A stretch of 41,190 nucleotides of DNA, taken from IMG/VR virus record IMGVR_UViG_3300002460_000048, positions 1 through 41,190 of that record; one strand, given 5' to 3'. Position numbers and translations under genes: made by a program. The stretch comes from a virus. The notes beneath the pieces were generated by a model that ran no database searches, was not told the origin of the DNA, and saw only the letters and a list, made by a program, of their open reading frames with translations. Below, in pieces: positions 19,675 to 27,995 of this stretch (positions are counted from its first letter, which is position 1; every line of letters starts with the position of its first letter).

Positions 19675-21906
19675 ATGGCAGCTGATCCAATAAAACGTAA
19701 CGAAAACGCAGAAATACGCTCAGTTTATGTTCCTAACGAGGAACAGGAGAAATGGCTTAATCACGTCTATCAACGCAGAACTGATATGGACGAAGTTAGG
19801 TCTAGACACGTTGCGCTTTGGGATAAATGGGAGAAGCAGTATGAGGCTTGGAAGCCTCCTAAGGACGCAACTGATTGGCAGAGCAACATTGTCCCTCCTT
19901 TCACCACTTCTGTAGTGGAAGCGGAGCTTTCTGAGCTGGTGGATCAAACTCTCAGACCTAAAGTTACTGCTCGTGGCCCAGAAGATAAGTCAAAATCCAT
20001 AGTTTTGAATCATGTTCTTGACTACACTTGGGAGATTGGTAACGCCGACATTGAGCTCTACAAGGTAATTAAGGATTCTTTGGTGTTTGGAACAGGAATT
20101 GTCCAGGAGTATTACCTCAAAGATACTAGAAAAGTCCAAACTTTGATTAAATATGACCCGAAAACAGGCAAGGAAGAGTATGAAGAGCGGGAAATCAATG
20201 ATTTTGACGATGTTTTCATGGAAACAGTCAAACTTCAGGACTTCTACATTGATGAAAACGCCAGAAGTGTTAATTGGGGGCCTTATAAGGCGAATGATTG
20301 TATTCGCAGGTTCGTAATGCCCACAACTACTTTCAAACAAGTCTATCAGGGGCCAATTTGGGATCAATTCAATAATGTACGCTACGTTAAAGCTGGTGGA
20401 GATACCAATTACTACGAATTTTACCAACCGCCGCAGGGAATGAAGCGGGATATGGTTGAGGTTCTTTGGTATTGGAGTCGAAACCCAGATAAGTTGGTAA
20501 TTGTGGCTAATGATGTAGTTATTCGTAGCAGTCCAAACCCATATAACCACAAACAGCTTCCTTTTGCTCAGGCAATAGATGTAATGCGTCCCCACCAGTT
20601 TTACCACAAAGGTGAGCCAGAGCTTCTCGAGTCCATACAGGAAGAGTTGACTACGTTACGTCGACAGCGTGTGGATCGGGCTCATCTTGATATTGATAAG
20701 ATGTTTTTGGTTTCTAATCGGGAAGTTTTGACAGATCAGGACTTAATTGCCGAGCCACACAAAGCGGTGTATGTAGACGACCCGACAGCCTCAATAGTAC
20801 CTTTGGAATACTCTCAAACGCCCCAGACAGCCTATTTGGAGGAGGACAGACTTAAAGATGATGGTATTGGCGTTACGGGTATGGATGTGCGTATGCAGGG
20901 AGTGAAAGAGTCTGGTTCGGCGACAGAAGCGGCAATCTTGAAAGAGTCTACCCTCCGCCGTCTAAGATTGAAGATTTGGCTTCTTTCCAGGACACTACTT
21001 ATGGATTCCACCAGGCTTAGAGTGGCAAACGTAATCCAGCACTATTCACAGCCTAAATTGAAGTCGATACTAGGTTCAAAGGAAGAGGAACTGGCTCAGA
21101 GGATTTCCGAAGGTAATGTTTTGACTATAGACAACCAAACTTTTGAAAAACAGCCCCGACTTATTCGTACTACAGATGTAGAGCTTAAAAGGACACCATT
21201 GGGGAGCATAGAGGAACTAGACAAAAAAGGCGAGAATTTCTTTGAGGTTCTGCCCGAAGACGTAGTTCCCTCGAAAGGAAGTTTTGATATTAAGCTCTCG
21301 GCGGAACCGACCTTCTTTGTGTCGAAACCTTTGCTTCAGCAGAAAGTAAATGATCTAATGAGCCATCCAGTATTTCAAGCAGGCCTGCAAACTGGAGCGA
21401 TTGATCTTAAAAAATCTTTGGATAAACTTCTGGAAATTAACGACTTTGATCCAGATGATTTCTCGGTTAGACAGGAAAGACAACCTGCTATTGATGTGCA
21501 AACAATGGTTAACTTAGCCTTCCAGGAAAACGAGATGATGGCTTCAGGAAACGAAGTTGGGTCAACTCCTTACGCTCCGAGGGAACACACGGAAATACAC
21601 CTTAGTTTCTTGGATAGCAATGATTTCAAAATTGCCTTTAGGCGTGATCCTAATATAATAAACATCTTTATTCAGCATATAATAGGAGAAGAAGAAGCAC
21701 AGATGAACCGTCCAGGAACCCAAGTTCAAGCGGGGCCAGTACCAGGAGCACCTGAGGAGGCCAATATTCCTGCTGCGGCTGCGACCTTCGGCGGTCAACA
21801 AAGAAGTGGATCGGCGGCGGCAGGAGTATCGGCTTCTGAAGCTCAGGCTGCTCAACCTGCAAGAAGAGTTGGGCCTGGATTTGAGACAGAAGGTATTGCA
21901 GGTTAG
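19675..21906 (+). CDS. portal protein
   Basis: 743 residues, in the length range of long podovirus portals (P22-like). After a polar N-terminus come DWQSNIVPPFTTSVVEAELS, SLVFGTGIVQEYYLKD and QEELTTLRRQRVDRAHLDID, all typical of portal cores. A helical stretch and a Gln/Ala/Gly-rich C-terminus (low complexity from about residue 690) finish it. It directly follows the terminase and forms the dodecameric vertex through which DNA is packaged and ejected. Confidence 0.85.
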   Translation: MAADPIKRNENAEIRSVYVPNEEQEKWLNHVYQRRTDMDEVRSRHVALWDKWEKQYEAWKPPKDATDWQSNIVPPFTTSVVEAELSELVDQTLRPKVTARGPEDKSKSIVLNHVLDYTWEIGNADIELYKVIKDSLVFGTGIVQEYYLKDTRKVQTLIKYDPKTGKEEYEEREINDFDDVFMETVKLQDFYIDENARSVNWGPYKANDCIRRFVMPTTTFKQVYQGPIWDQFNNVRYVKAGGDTNYYEFYQPPQGMKRDMVEVLWYWSRNPDKLVIVANDVVIRSSPNPYNHKQLPFAQAIDVMRPHQFYHKGEPELLESIQEELTTLRRQRVDRAHLDIDKMFLVSNREVLTDQDLIAEPHKAVYVDDPTASIVPLEYSQTPQTAYLEEDRLKDDGIGVTGMDVRMQGVKESGSATEAAILKESTLRRLRLKIWLLSRTLLMDSTRLRVANVIQHYSQPKLKSILGSKEEELAQRISEGNVLTIDNQTFEKQPRLIRTTDVELKRTPLGSIEELDKKGENFFEVLPEDVVPSKGSFDIKLSAEPTFFVSKPLLQQKVNDLMSHPVFQAGLQTGAIDLKKSLDKLLEINDFDPDDFSVRQERQPAIDVQTMVNLAFQENEMMASGNEVGSTPYAPREHTEIHLSFLDSNDFKIAFRRDPNIINIFIQHIIGEEEAQMNRPGTQVQAGPVPGAPEEANIPAAAATFGGQQRSGSAAAGVSASEAQAAQPARRVGPGFETEGIAG

Positions 21907-21910
21907 ATAA

Positions 21911-21916
21911 TATAAT
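21911..21916 (+). promoter_or_regulatory. -10 element for 21925 gene
   Basis: TATAAT, 8 nt before the ATG, directly after the portal stop. Confidence 0.45.
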
Positions 21917-21924
21917 ATGTAGTT

Positions 21925-22203
21925 ATGGCTAGAAATAAATGGAGCCAGAAAGTTACTGGCATAAAAATATCTGAAGTTGATCTTGAGGCTTTATCAGAGC
22001 TTTCCTCATCTCCTTTTTTTCCACTTCTTTTGCGGACATCTACTAAACTAACAGCTTTATGGAAAGATCAGTCTTTTAAGCTAGACGAGCTTGATCCAAA
22101 CTTCCAACTGAAACACCAAAGGTTTGTGGAGAGAGCTATTGGTATTCGTATGTTCCTGCGCTTTATTGAGGAATCGGGAAAGAGATTAGGAAGTGAGGAA
22201 TAG
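21925..22203 (+). CDS. hypothetical protein between portal and scaffold, 92 aa
   Basis: MARNKWSQKVTGIKISEVDL, then SPFFPLLLRTSTKLTALWKD and a C-terminal amphipathic helix. Small helical protein; no family recognised. The place suggests a head-assembly factor. Confidence 0.5.
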   Translation: MARNKWSQKVTGIKISEVDLEALSELSSSPFFPLLLRTSTKLTALWKDQSFKLDELDPNFQLKHQRFVERAIGIRMFLRFIEESGKRLGSEE

Positions 22204-22208
22204 GAATA

Positions 22209-22275
22209 TGTTATACTTAATACGAGGGTACGGATTTAACCATTCCCCCACAGGAGACCTAAGGAGCTCCCGAAT
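22209..22275 (+). promoter_or_regulatory. promoter and short leader of scaffold gene
   Basis: TGTTATACTTA with hexamer at 22212-22217, then about 55 nt of leader with Shine-Dalgarno TAAGGAG (22260-22266). GGAG/CTCC pairing around it could partly hide the site. Unlike most copies of this motif, this one has a true leader. Confidence 0.5.
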
Positions 22276-22998
22276 ATGGCAGATAAAAAAGATAAAGATG
22301 TAGAAAAGGCAGAGTCCGCAGAAACCACAGAGGCTACCTCAGAAACCCAAGAACAAAAAGAAGGAGAACAGCTTTTAGCAGGTAAGTTTAAGGATGTCAA
22401 TGAACTTGCCAGCTCTTACGTTGACCTACAATCTAAACTTGGCGAGATGGGTGATAAACTAGGGACAATGGAGCAATATATGGCTAATACTAATTCCATA
22501 TTGCAAAACCTTAATAGTAGAACTCAGCCTCAGGAGCAAAGCACTACTTCCACTGAAGCAACTACCGAAGAAGTCAAAACTGATCCCAGAGTTGACCAAA
22601 TGGAGCAAACTTTGCGTTACCAGTCAATACTGGATTATATGAAAAGACATAACATCCCAGAAGATAAAGCTCAGGAAACAAACGCTAAAGTTGGTAAGGA
22701 ATTGCAAAGTTTAGGATATGATGTTAGAACTGCTCCAGTAGATATGCTTCCAGGATTGCTGGACAGAGGTTACAAGCTAGCTTATGGAAGCGAGCAGTCT
22801 GAGAACTCCAGACAGGAAGGAGCGGCTCAAACTATGGCTAATATGCAATCTTCCTTGCCACCTCAGGGTAGCGGTAATGTTAATGAAGAAGGAAAAGTGG
22901 AATTGACACCGCAGCAGAAAGAGTGGCAGAAGAAAATAAATCCTAATATAGACGAGAAAAGACAAAACGAGTTACTGAAGAAGTATCCAGAAAAGTAG
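22276..22998 (+). CDS. putative scaffolding protein
   Basis: 240 residues, acidic and Gln/Glu/Thr-rich, with a central coiled-coil (LASSYVDLQSKLGEMGDKLG) and a basic C-terminus ending NELLKKYPEK. Composition, charge pattern and location between portal and capsid genes are those of phage scaffolds, which bind capsid protein by their basic C-terminus and leave before maturation. No sequence family is recognised. Confidence 0.65.
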   Translation: MADKKDKDVEKAESAETTEATSETQEQKEGEQLLAGKFKDVNELASSYVDLQSKLGEMGDKLGTMEQYMANTNSILQNLNSRTQPQEQSTTSTEATTEEVKTDPRVDQMEQTLRYQSILDYMKRHNIPEDKAQETNAKVGKELQSLGYDVRTAPVDMLPGLLDRGYKLAYGSEQSENSRQEGAAQTMANMQSSLPPQGSGNVNEEGKVELTPQQKEWQKKINPNIDEKRQNELLKKYPEK

Positions 22999-23038
22999 GC
23001 TGTCAAGTCTTTAGACCTGTTTTGAACTCAAAGTACCG

Positions 23039-23068
23039 TTGTGAAATTTGGCAAACGTATGCTATACT
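23039..23068 (+). promoter_or_regulatory. promoter of capsid operon
   Basis: TTGTGA (23039-23044), 18 nt, TATACT (23063-23068) with TGC extension. Confidence 0.55.
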
Positions 23069-23098
23069 AGATACAGACAATAAAAAATGTAATATGTA

Positions 23099-23131
23099 AA
23101 ATGTAGGGACTTATAAAGCCCTGCATTTTTT
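23099..23131 (+). terminator. attenuator-like hairpin in capsid leader
   Basis: A 10-bp stem AAATGTAGGG/CCCTGCATTT (one G-T pair) with 10-nt loop and six T residues lies between the promoter and the ribosome binding site AAGGAG (23135-23140) of the 23147 gene. It has the form of an intrinsic terminator inside a 5' leader. Confidence 0.55.
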
Positions 23132-23146
23132 GTTAAGGAGAACTTT

Positions 23147-23692
23147 ATGGCAGGATTTCGTTACAGAAAAAACCTAGACGGCTCAAGCCAAGCACCGACT
23201 AACCTAAACTTAGTTGGTGCCAACTCAGTTGTATTTCAAGTAGGAGATTTGATTCGTGTAAACACCACAGGTTTTGCAGCTCTTGTTGTTGCAGGTGACT
23301 TGGTTCTTGGAGTGGTAACTGGTGTAACTACATCAGCAGGAGCTCCCGTAACTCCAGATGCAAATACTACCGATATTTACACGATGGCTGCGGATAACCA
23401 GACTGTTGCTCTGAAGAAAGTTCATTACATTCCAGCTTTACCAAACTACTTATTTTACAATGATTCAGATGACACTTTGGCACGAACCAATCTGTTTCAA
23501 TACTTTCCAGTTAATGATGAAAATGATGTTAATGGTTCAAGCTCAAGTGACACTGTAGTAGATACTGTTAGACTTATTGAAATTGATCCAGATGGAGACG
23601 GAGATGCTTCCAAAGGTCTCTGGCAAATTACAGAATCTTTCTTTGCACAATCGGGAGGAGGCACTCAAGATACCAGTGGTATCGAGGCTTAA
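23147..23692 (+). CDS. head protein, probable decoration/capsid accessory, 181 aa
   Basis: Beta-rich, Thr/Val/Asp-rich protein (NSVVFQVGDLIRVNTTGFAA, LVLGVVTGVTTSAGAP) immediately before the major capsid gene, 6 nt between stop and start. This matches the usual position and size of decoration proteins that strengthen the capsid shell. Assignment rests on context and beta character. Confidence 0.55.
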   Translation: MAGFRYRKNLDGSSQAPTNLNLVGANSVVFQVGDLIRVNTTGFAALVVAGDLVLGVVTGVTTSAGAPVTPDANTTDIYTMAADNQTVALKKVHYIPALPNYLFYNDSDDTLARTNLFQYFPVNDENDVNGSSSSDTVVDTVRLIEIDPDGDGDASKGLWQITESFFAQSGGGTQDTSGIEA

Positions 23693-23698
23693 TAAACT

Positions 23699-24619
23699 AT
23701 GCCAATGATTAGAGCGAACTTTCAAGACCAATTAGACCCAGCGATAAGAACCAGCTTCTTTGACCGATACGAGTTGGAGTCCGAAGTTAGGCCAACTGTA
23801 TTTAACGAAGTTACTTCTGGTAAGAACATTGAGGAAGACACTGGTGTAACAGGATTGGGTCTTTTGACCGAGACTTCCGAACTAGGAGCATTGGACTACG
23901 AAGACGCTCTGCAACTATTCAAGACAACCTATACTCCCAAGAAATACACTAAAGGTATTAAGATCTCATCTGAGTTAGTAGAAGATGACCAGCAAAATGT
24001 GATTTCCAGGCTTCCGCAAGCATTGGCAAGAAGTACTACTAGAACTCAGGAGTTCCACGCTGCAAGCGTGTTTAATAACGCATACAACACCGCTTATACA
24101 TCTTATGGTGATGGGAACCCTTTAATATCTACTAGTCACGATAGAATAGACGGTGGGACTGCTCAGAGCAACGCTAGTTCAACCAGTATTACTTTGACCG
24201 ACCCAAACCTTGAAACAGCTAGAGTTGCTTTTAGGAAGCAATTAGATGATAAGGGTATGAGGATTATGACTACTCCTCGAACCTTGCTTGTACCTATTGA
24301 TCTTGGTAAGACAGCAAAAGTTATTGTTAACAGCAACCTAAGAAGCAATACAGCCGACAACGATGTGAATATATATAACGGGATGTTCAGCATTGTGGAG
24401 TGGGAGTTTATAACAAGTACGACTGCTTGGTTCTTGCTTGGAGCTAAAGGCGAACATTTAGTTACCTGGATGTGGAGAGTGAGACCGCAGTTTAAGCAGG
24501 ACAACAGTTTTGATTCAGATGCCGCTCTTTGGAAAGTTAGAACCCGCTTCAGCTTTGGTTGGAGTGACTGGAGAAGCTCTTGGGGTTCCAAAGGTGACGG
24601 TACATCGTACACGGACTAG
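23699..24619 (+). CDS. major capsid protein
   Basis: 306 residues with the general order of HK97-fold/Mu gpT-like capsid proteins: an N-terminal arm, FKTTYTPKKYTKGIKISSEL (typical E-loop/spine region), a helix with many Asn/Ala, PRTLLVPIDLGKTAKVIVNS and a Trp-rich C-terminus (VTWMWRVRPQF). It lies after scaffold and decoration genes and before a strong terminator, fitting the most expressed virion gene. Confidence 0.8.
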   Translation: MPMIRANFQDQLDPAIRTSFFDRYELESEVRPTVFNEVTSGKNIEEDTGVTGLGLLTETSELGALDYEDALQLFKTTYTPKKYTKGIKISSELVEDDQQNVISRLPQALARSTTRTQEFHAASVFNNAYNTAYTSYGDGNPLISTSHDRIDGGTAQSNASSTSITLTDPNLETARVAFRKQLDDKGMRIMTTPRTLLVPIDLGKTAKVIVNSNLRSNTADNDVNIYNGMFSIVEWEFITSTTAWFLLGAKGEHLVTWMWRVRPQFKQDNSFDSDAALWKVRTRFSFGWSDWRSSWGSKGDGTSYTD

Positions 24620-24642
24620 AATTTTAATAGGTAAAAAAGGTC

Positions 24643-24705
24643 AAAAATGGGAGCCTGGGGCTTAGGTAACACTCCTAGCTCCTCAGAAGCTCTCATTTTT
24701 GTTAG
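24643..24705 (+). terminator. intrinsic terminator after capsid gene
   Basis: A 12-bp stem AAAAATGGGAGC/GCTCTCATTTTT (24643-24654, 24689-24700) with a further paired inner segment (GCTTAGG/CCTAGC), ending in five T residues. It would separate the abundant capsid mRNA from downstream genes, with some read-through to 24708. Confidence 0.75.
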
Positions 24706-24707
24706 TT

Positions 24708-24911
24708 ATGGCAACTAGATATACAAGATCAGATACACATCTAAGTAACCTAGCGGGAGCGGTAAGAAGAATCCCTGGTGTTCCTCGCATCACTCTTACT
24801 GAACCTAACGAGCATATTGTGGGTGCTGTAACATACGATGGGACAAACGAGAGACTTTGGGTAAATGTAGGTGGTACAGCGCACACTTGGAGGTATATTA
24901 CTCTTACTTAA
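24708..24911 (+). CDS. small virion protein, paralogue of the 24924 gene
   Basis: 67 residues from ATG 24708 (a TTG nine bases earlier is within the terminator). It aligns with the first 65 residues of the next gene: RSDTH, a Gly-Val-Arg turn, YDGTNERLWVN, then a Trp-Arg-Tyr end against RTDTH, TTNSRLYIN and a Trp-Lys-Tyr end. Short beta-strand protein, perhaps a small head or tail surface component; no Ser/Thr tail here. Confidence 0.55.
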   Translation: MATRYTRSDTHLSNLAGAVRRIPGVPRITLTEPNEHIVGAVTYDGTNERLWVNVGGTAHTWRYITLT

Positions 24912-24923
24912 TAAGGATTATTT

Positions 24924-25262
24924 ATGGGCGTTGATCGAACAGATACACATTTTTTAAGTTTAGGGGGCAATATCAGAAGCGGGGCAGGACACCCGAATAC
25001 TTTTATTACTTCCGATGATGACACTGAAACTGGTGATTTGTTTCTTGATACAACTAACAGTCGTCTTTACATAAATACAGATGGTACCACTTCTGGTTGG
25101 AAATACTCAGCTTTAGTTACTACTTCTACTTCCAGCTCAACATCTACTTCTAGCTCAACTTCAAGTTCTACATCAACTACTAGCTCAACTTCCAGCTCAA
25201 CATCTACTTCTAGCTCAACTTCAAGTTCTTCATCTACATCTTCTTCCACAACTACACCATAG
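24924..25262 (+). CDS. small virion protein with mucin-like Ser/Thr tail
   Basis: 112 residues. Residues 1-65 match the preceding paralogue. Residues 66-111 consist only of Ser and Thr, closing with TTTP. The coding DNA of the tail contains an exact 42-nt direct repeat. The stop is followed at once by TGTTATACTTA and the leaderless 25279 gene, the same arrangement as after the 1897 gene. A Ser/Thr-only tail is a potential O-glycosylation substrate for the enzymes encoded downstream (inference). Confidence 0.65.
   Translation: MGVDRTDTHFLSLGGNIRSGAGHPNTFITSDDDTETGDLFLDTTNSRLYINTDGTTSGWKYSALVTTSTSSSTSTSSSTSSSTSTTSSTSSSTSTSSSTSSSSSTSSSTTTP
25128..25229 (+). repeat. 42-nt direct repeat, 60-nt period, inside Ser/Thr tail
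   Basis: Bases 25128-25169 recur exactly at 25188-25229. The unit begins ACTTCCAGCTCAACATC. It indicates recent growth of the low-complexity tail by duplication. Confidence 0.8.
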
Positions 25263-25263
25263 G

Positions 25264-25272
25264 TGTTATACT
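25264..25272 (+). promoter_or_regulatory. extended -10 promoter for leaderless gene 25279
   Basis: TGTTATACT, hexamer 25267-25272, exactly 6 nt before the ATG. Confidence 0.65.
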
Positions 25273-25278
25273 TAATCT

Positions 25279-25680
25279 ATGGCGGATGTTGATGTTACTA
25301 GCTCGGAATCACAATTAGGTGCAGTTCAGCGTGAATGGGAAGCTCACAAAGTATATGACGATGCTTCTGTCGATGAAACCACTTCTCCAGCAATAGATGT
25401 AAGAAACGCCCGTTCTGTTTCCTTATTCGTAGAAACTGGCATTGGTGTTAGTGGTGGAGTAGTTCAGCTTCAAGTAGCGATGAACACGGCAGGGCCTTGG
25501 ATTTTAGTAGATAGTATAACTACTTCAGCCGCTTCTACCGCTTATCAGGTGGTTACAAGCGATGCTCTGGACGGCAATACTAACACTACTGTAGGACTGC
25601 CAGCTAAGTACGCACGATCTAGGATTGAAACTGTAATTTCTGGTGGAACTATAGACGGCTATCTTGTTATTCAGAAGTAA
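25279..25680 (+). CDS. virion structural protein, 133 aa
   Basis: Beta-sandwich-like sequence (RSVSLFVETGIGVSGGVVQL, TAYQVVTSDALDGNTN, ending GGTIDGYLVIQK), typical of small phage head or tail surface proteins. Leaderless start. Specific role unknown. Confidence 0.5.
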   Translation: MADVDVTSSESQLGAVQREWEAHKVYDDASVDETTSPAIDVRNARSVSLFVETGIGVSGGVVQLQVAMNTAGPWILVDSITTSAASTAYQVVTSDALDGNTNTTVGLPAKYARSRIETVISGGTIDGYLVIQK

Positions 25681-25695
25681 TAAAAATTATTTAAC

Positions 25696-25965
25696 ATGGA
25701 AAATGTAATAGAAGATTTTGAAACCTCAGATTTAGTTCTTGCTTCCACTTTAGCTACTCTCAACTATCCAATGAAGAGCCTGAAACCTACTGGAGAGAGG
25801 TTTATTTTTATCTTTGCTGGGGATGATTCTATCTCAGATGTAGTCTCTCAATTTACAAAGGATAAACTCCTAGTCGAACCAAAGCGATTTTCTTATTATT
25901 ATCGCCATATTAAAAGAAAGCTGTTTGATACCATGCAGCAGAAAGGGGATATTCCGTATGGCTAA
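25696..25965 (+). CDS. DUF5659-like protein, 89 aa
   Basis: The pattern FETSDLVLASTLATLNYPMK, ERFIFIF and YYYRHIKRKLFD agrees with the DUF5659 family of short phage and bacterial proteins (Asp-Leu-x-LA, a central F-x-F strand, and a final helix K-x-x-L). Function of the family is unknown. It overlaps the next gene by 8 nt. Confidence 0.5.
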   Translation: MENVIEDFETSDLVLASTLATLNYPMKSLKPTGERFIFIFAGDDSISDVVSQFTKDKLLVEPKRFSYYYRHIKRKLFDTMQQKGDIPYG

Positions 25966-26407
25966 ATGGGTGGTGAATCCACAAAAGTTTTACAATCAGG
26001 AGTTTAAGCGGGAGGTAGATACTGCCGACATTATAGATTATCCGATTGCAGAGGCTCTGAAAGACTCTGAGGGTATACCAATCAGGGATGACGCTATGGG
26101 TACTTACCGCACTACAGGCAGAACAATGGAGTTTACTATTAAACGTGGACAGGCAGTAGAACTGGAAGACTACGTAGCCGACATCCTCCTAGATAGGTAC
26201 GAGTTTCTTGGAGTGAGAACCAGCAAGCCTAGAACTATTCCCAAAGAGGACATTAAAAGCGGTGAGGAGGCTTCGCATAAAGCTGGAGTGAGGTGTCCTG
26301 AATGCGGTCAGTCGTTTAGAGGGTACATTCAGGCAGGTTCCCACATAGGGGCTAGACATCCTTTTCTGTTGAATGTAAACAAACCAAATGAGCCAAAAAC
26401 AGAGTGA
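25958..26407 (+). CDS. C2H2 zinc-finger-containing structural-region protein, 149 aa
   Basis: ATG 25958 is chosen because it overlaps the previous stop and avoids a 14-codon intrusion into the prior gene. Residues 111-131 form a finger RCPECGQSFRGYIQ-GSHIGARH (CxxC...H...H). The N-terminal part (VVNPQKFYNQEFKREVDTAD) is unassigned. May bind nucleic acid or act in head/tail completion. Confidence 0.55.
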   Translation: MAKWVVNPQKFYNQEFKREVDTADIIDYPIAEALKDSEGIPIRDDAMGTYRTTGRTMEFTIKRGQAVELEDYVADILLDRYEFLGVRTSKPRTIPKEDIKSGEEASHKAGVRCPECGQSFRGYIQAGSHIGARHPFLLNVNKPNEPKTE

Positions 26408-26687
26408 GAAAGACATTCTTAAAACATTTGAGATTGGCGACTTGGAAGAGAAGAAAGAATTAGAATCTGAAGACTACGAGGTGATAGATTCTAAACCAGT
26501 AATTAAAAGTCCTCAGGAAATGATGGTGGAAACTGCCAAAAGAATTGCTGAGGCCAAGATAAAAAAAGCTACTCTTGAAGGAAAGATAAAACAGGATTAT
26601 GATAGGACAATAGGAAGGGAGACAGCTAATAAAAACTACTTTTATGGGTCTGGTACAGAGGATACTGGATCGGATGAAGAAATATAA
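26388..26687 (+). CDS. hypothetical acidic helical protein, 99 aa
   Basis: Glu/Lys/Asp-rich (SEKDILKTFEIGDLEEKKEL), with a helical middle and a Gly/Ser/Asp C-terminus. It overlaps the previous gene by 20 nt. Its stop codon overlaps the promoter of the glycan operon. Function unknown. Confidence 0.5.
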   Translation: MSQKQSEKDILKTFEIGDLEEKKELESEDYEVIDSKPVIKSPQEMMVETAKRIAEAKIKKATLEGKIKQDYDRTIGRETANKNYFYGSGTEDTGSDEEI

Positions 26688-26688
26688 T
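26683..26688 (+). promoter_or_regulatory. -10 element at head of glycan operon
   Basis: TATAAT 5 nt before ATG 26694, overlapping the upstream stop codon; no ribosome binding site. Confidence 0.5.
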
Positions 26689-26693
26689 GTAAA

Positions 26694-27995
26694 ATGAAAA
26701 AAATTGGCATCTTGAGTACGTTCTCAAATTTAGACCCCGCCTATTCCCTAGTTACAGTAGTTCTCCAGCAGTTGCAGATGTTAAAAAGAGGTGGCTATGA
26801 TCCTGTTCTGTTTGGTTTAACTAACTTTCAAGATCAGGATAAAGTTCCTGAAGGGGTCGAACTGAGAGCAGTTATCCCTCAGTGGATTCTTGAACCTTAC
26901 GGTGCTACAGGATCACCACTACCTTCTGACTTTGAAGATAACGTTAACAAAACAGTGGAAGTGTTTGAGAGAGAATTTGCTGACTTAGACTGCCTGATTG
27001 CTCACGACATCTGTTTTATCAACTCTTACCTTATTTACAATGTGGCCTTGAAAAGGGCAAAGCTAGATAAGCTACCTATGCTTCACCAGATTCATTCCGC
27101 CCCTAGCATGAGAGTAGATTTTCAACCTCCCTGGAATGAGCTTTTTGGTCTTCCCCATCCAAACAACTCTAAGTTAATATATATGAATTACTCTGAGCAG
27201 GTAGCGGCAGGTGAGATGTATGGCATTTGGCCTAAAGACGTAAAAGTGGTGTTTAACCCAATGGATATTAGGGAAATGTATAACTTCTCTGATCTTACCA
27301 GGGAACTGATAGACGCTTACGATTTGATGAGTGCTGATGTTATCTGTGTCTACCCAGTATCTTCTACCAGGATGATGGACGATGGCAAAGCAGTTAGGAA
27401 GGTTATTGCTGTTATGGGGTACTTGAAGGCGTTAGGACAGAAAGTAAAGCTAATTATTCCAAATGCTCACGCCAACGCTGAAAGGGAAAAACAAACGATT
27501 GCCGATTTTCTTACTCAGGCTAATCAGAGAAACTTAGGAGCCGACGAGGTTATATTTACGTCCTTGTTCAAGCCACCAGAGCACGAGCAAGGGATTCCGC
27601 ACCAAAACGTAATTGAACTTTTCCAGCTTGCCAATTTATTTATCTTTCCAAGTTTCTCAGAAAATGCTCCGCTTATTCTACTTGAGGCGGCGGCTACAAA
27701 AAACCTGTTGGTACTTAACGAAGATTTCAGGCCGATGCTTGATTTCTTAGGGCCTGAAGGCAGTTTCAACTTTCGCTTTAGAAGCAGGCTGGTAGGAGAA
27801 ACTCAATACGCTAACGGGGAAGAAACTTTTTATGAGGACATCGCCAAGATAGTATTATCTGATCTTAATAGCAATAAAGTGATGAAAGCATTTACAACTG
27901 TACGAAAGAAGTTTAATTTAGACTGGATTGCTCACAACCAGTTTATACCCGCAATCGAGGAGGTTATAGATGGAATATCAAGAGAACGAGCCTAA
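26694..27995 (+). CDS. GT4-type glycosyltransferase (GT-B fold)
   Basis: 433 residues. The N-terminal Rossmann half starts KKIGILSTFSNLDPAYSLVT. The C-terminal half has the retaining GT4 signature FIFPSFSENAPLILLEAAA, with the paired Glu seven residues apart that bind the nucleotide sugar, followed by NLLVLNEDF. It transfers a sugar from a nucleotide donor, acceptor unknown. First gene of the 13.5-kb glycan region, leaderless. Confidence 0.8.
   Translation: MKKIGILSTFSNLDPAYSLVTVVLQQLQMLKRGGYDPVLFGLTNFQDQDKVPEGVELRAVIPQWILEPYGATGSPLPSDFEDNVNKTVEVFEREFADLDCLIAHDICFINSYLIYNVALKRAKLDKLPMLHQIHSAPSMRVDFQPPWNELFGLPHPNNSKLIYMNYSEQVAAGEMYGIWPKDVKVVFNPMDIREMYNFSDLTRELIDAYDLMSADVICVYPVSSTRMMDDGKAVRKVIAVMGYLKALGQKVKLIIPNAHANAEREKQTIADFLTQANQRNLGADEVIFTSLFKPPEHEQGIPHQNVIELFQLANLFIFPSFSENAPLILLEAAATKNLLVLNEDFRPMLDFLGPEGSFNFRFRSRLVGETQYANGEETFYEDIAKIVLSDLNSNKVMKAFTTVRKKFNLDWIAHNQFIPAIEEVIDGISRERA

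Noticed and set aside
19990-20607. 205-codon minus-strand frame inside the portal gene
   Set aside because: Fully inside a well supported portal gene; no motif and no start signals.
25121-25257. CRISPR array or minisatellite of separate function
   Set aside because: The repeats are in frame and encode a Ser/Thr tail; only two copies, no spacers.
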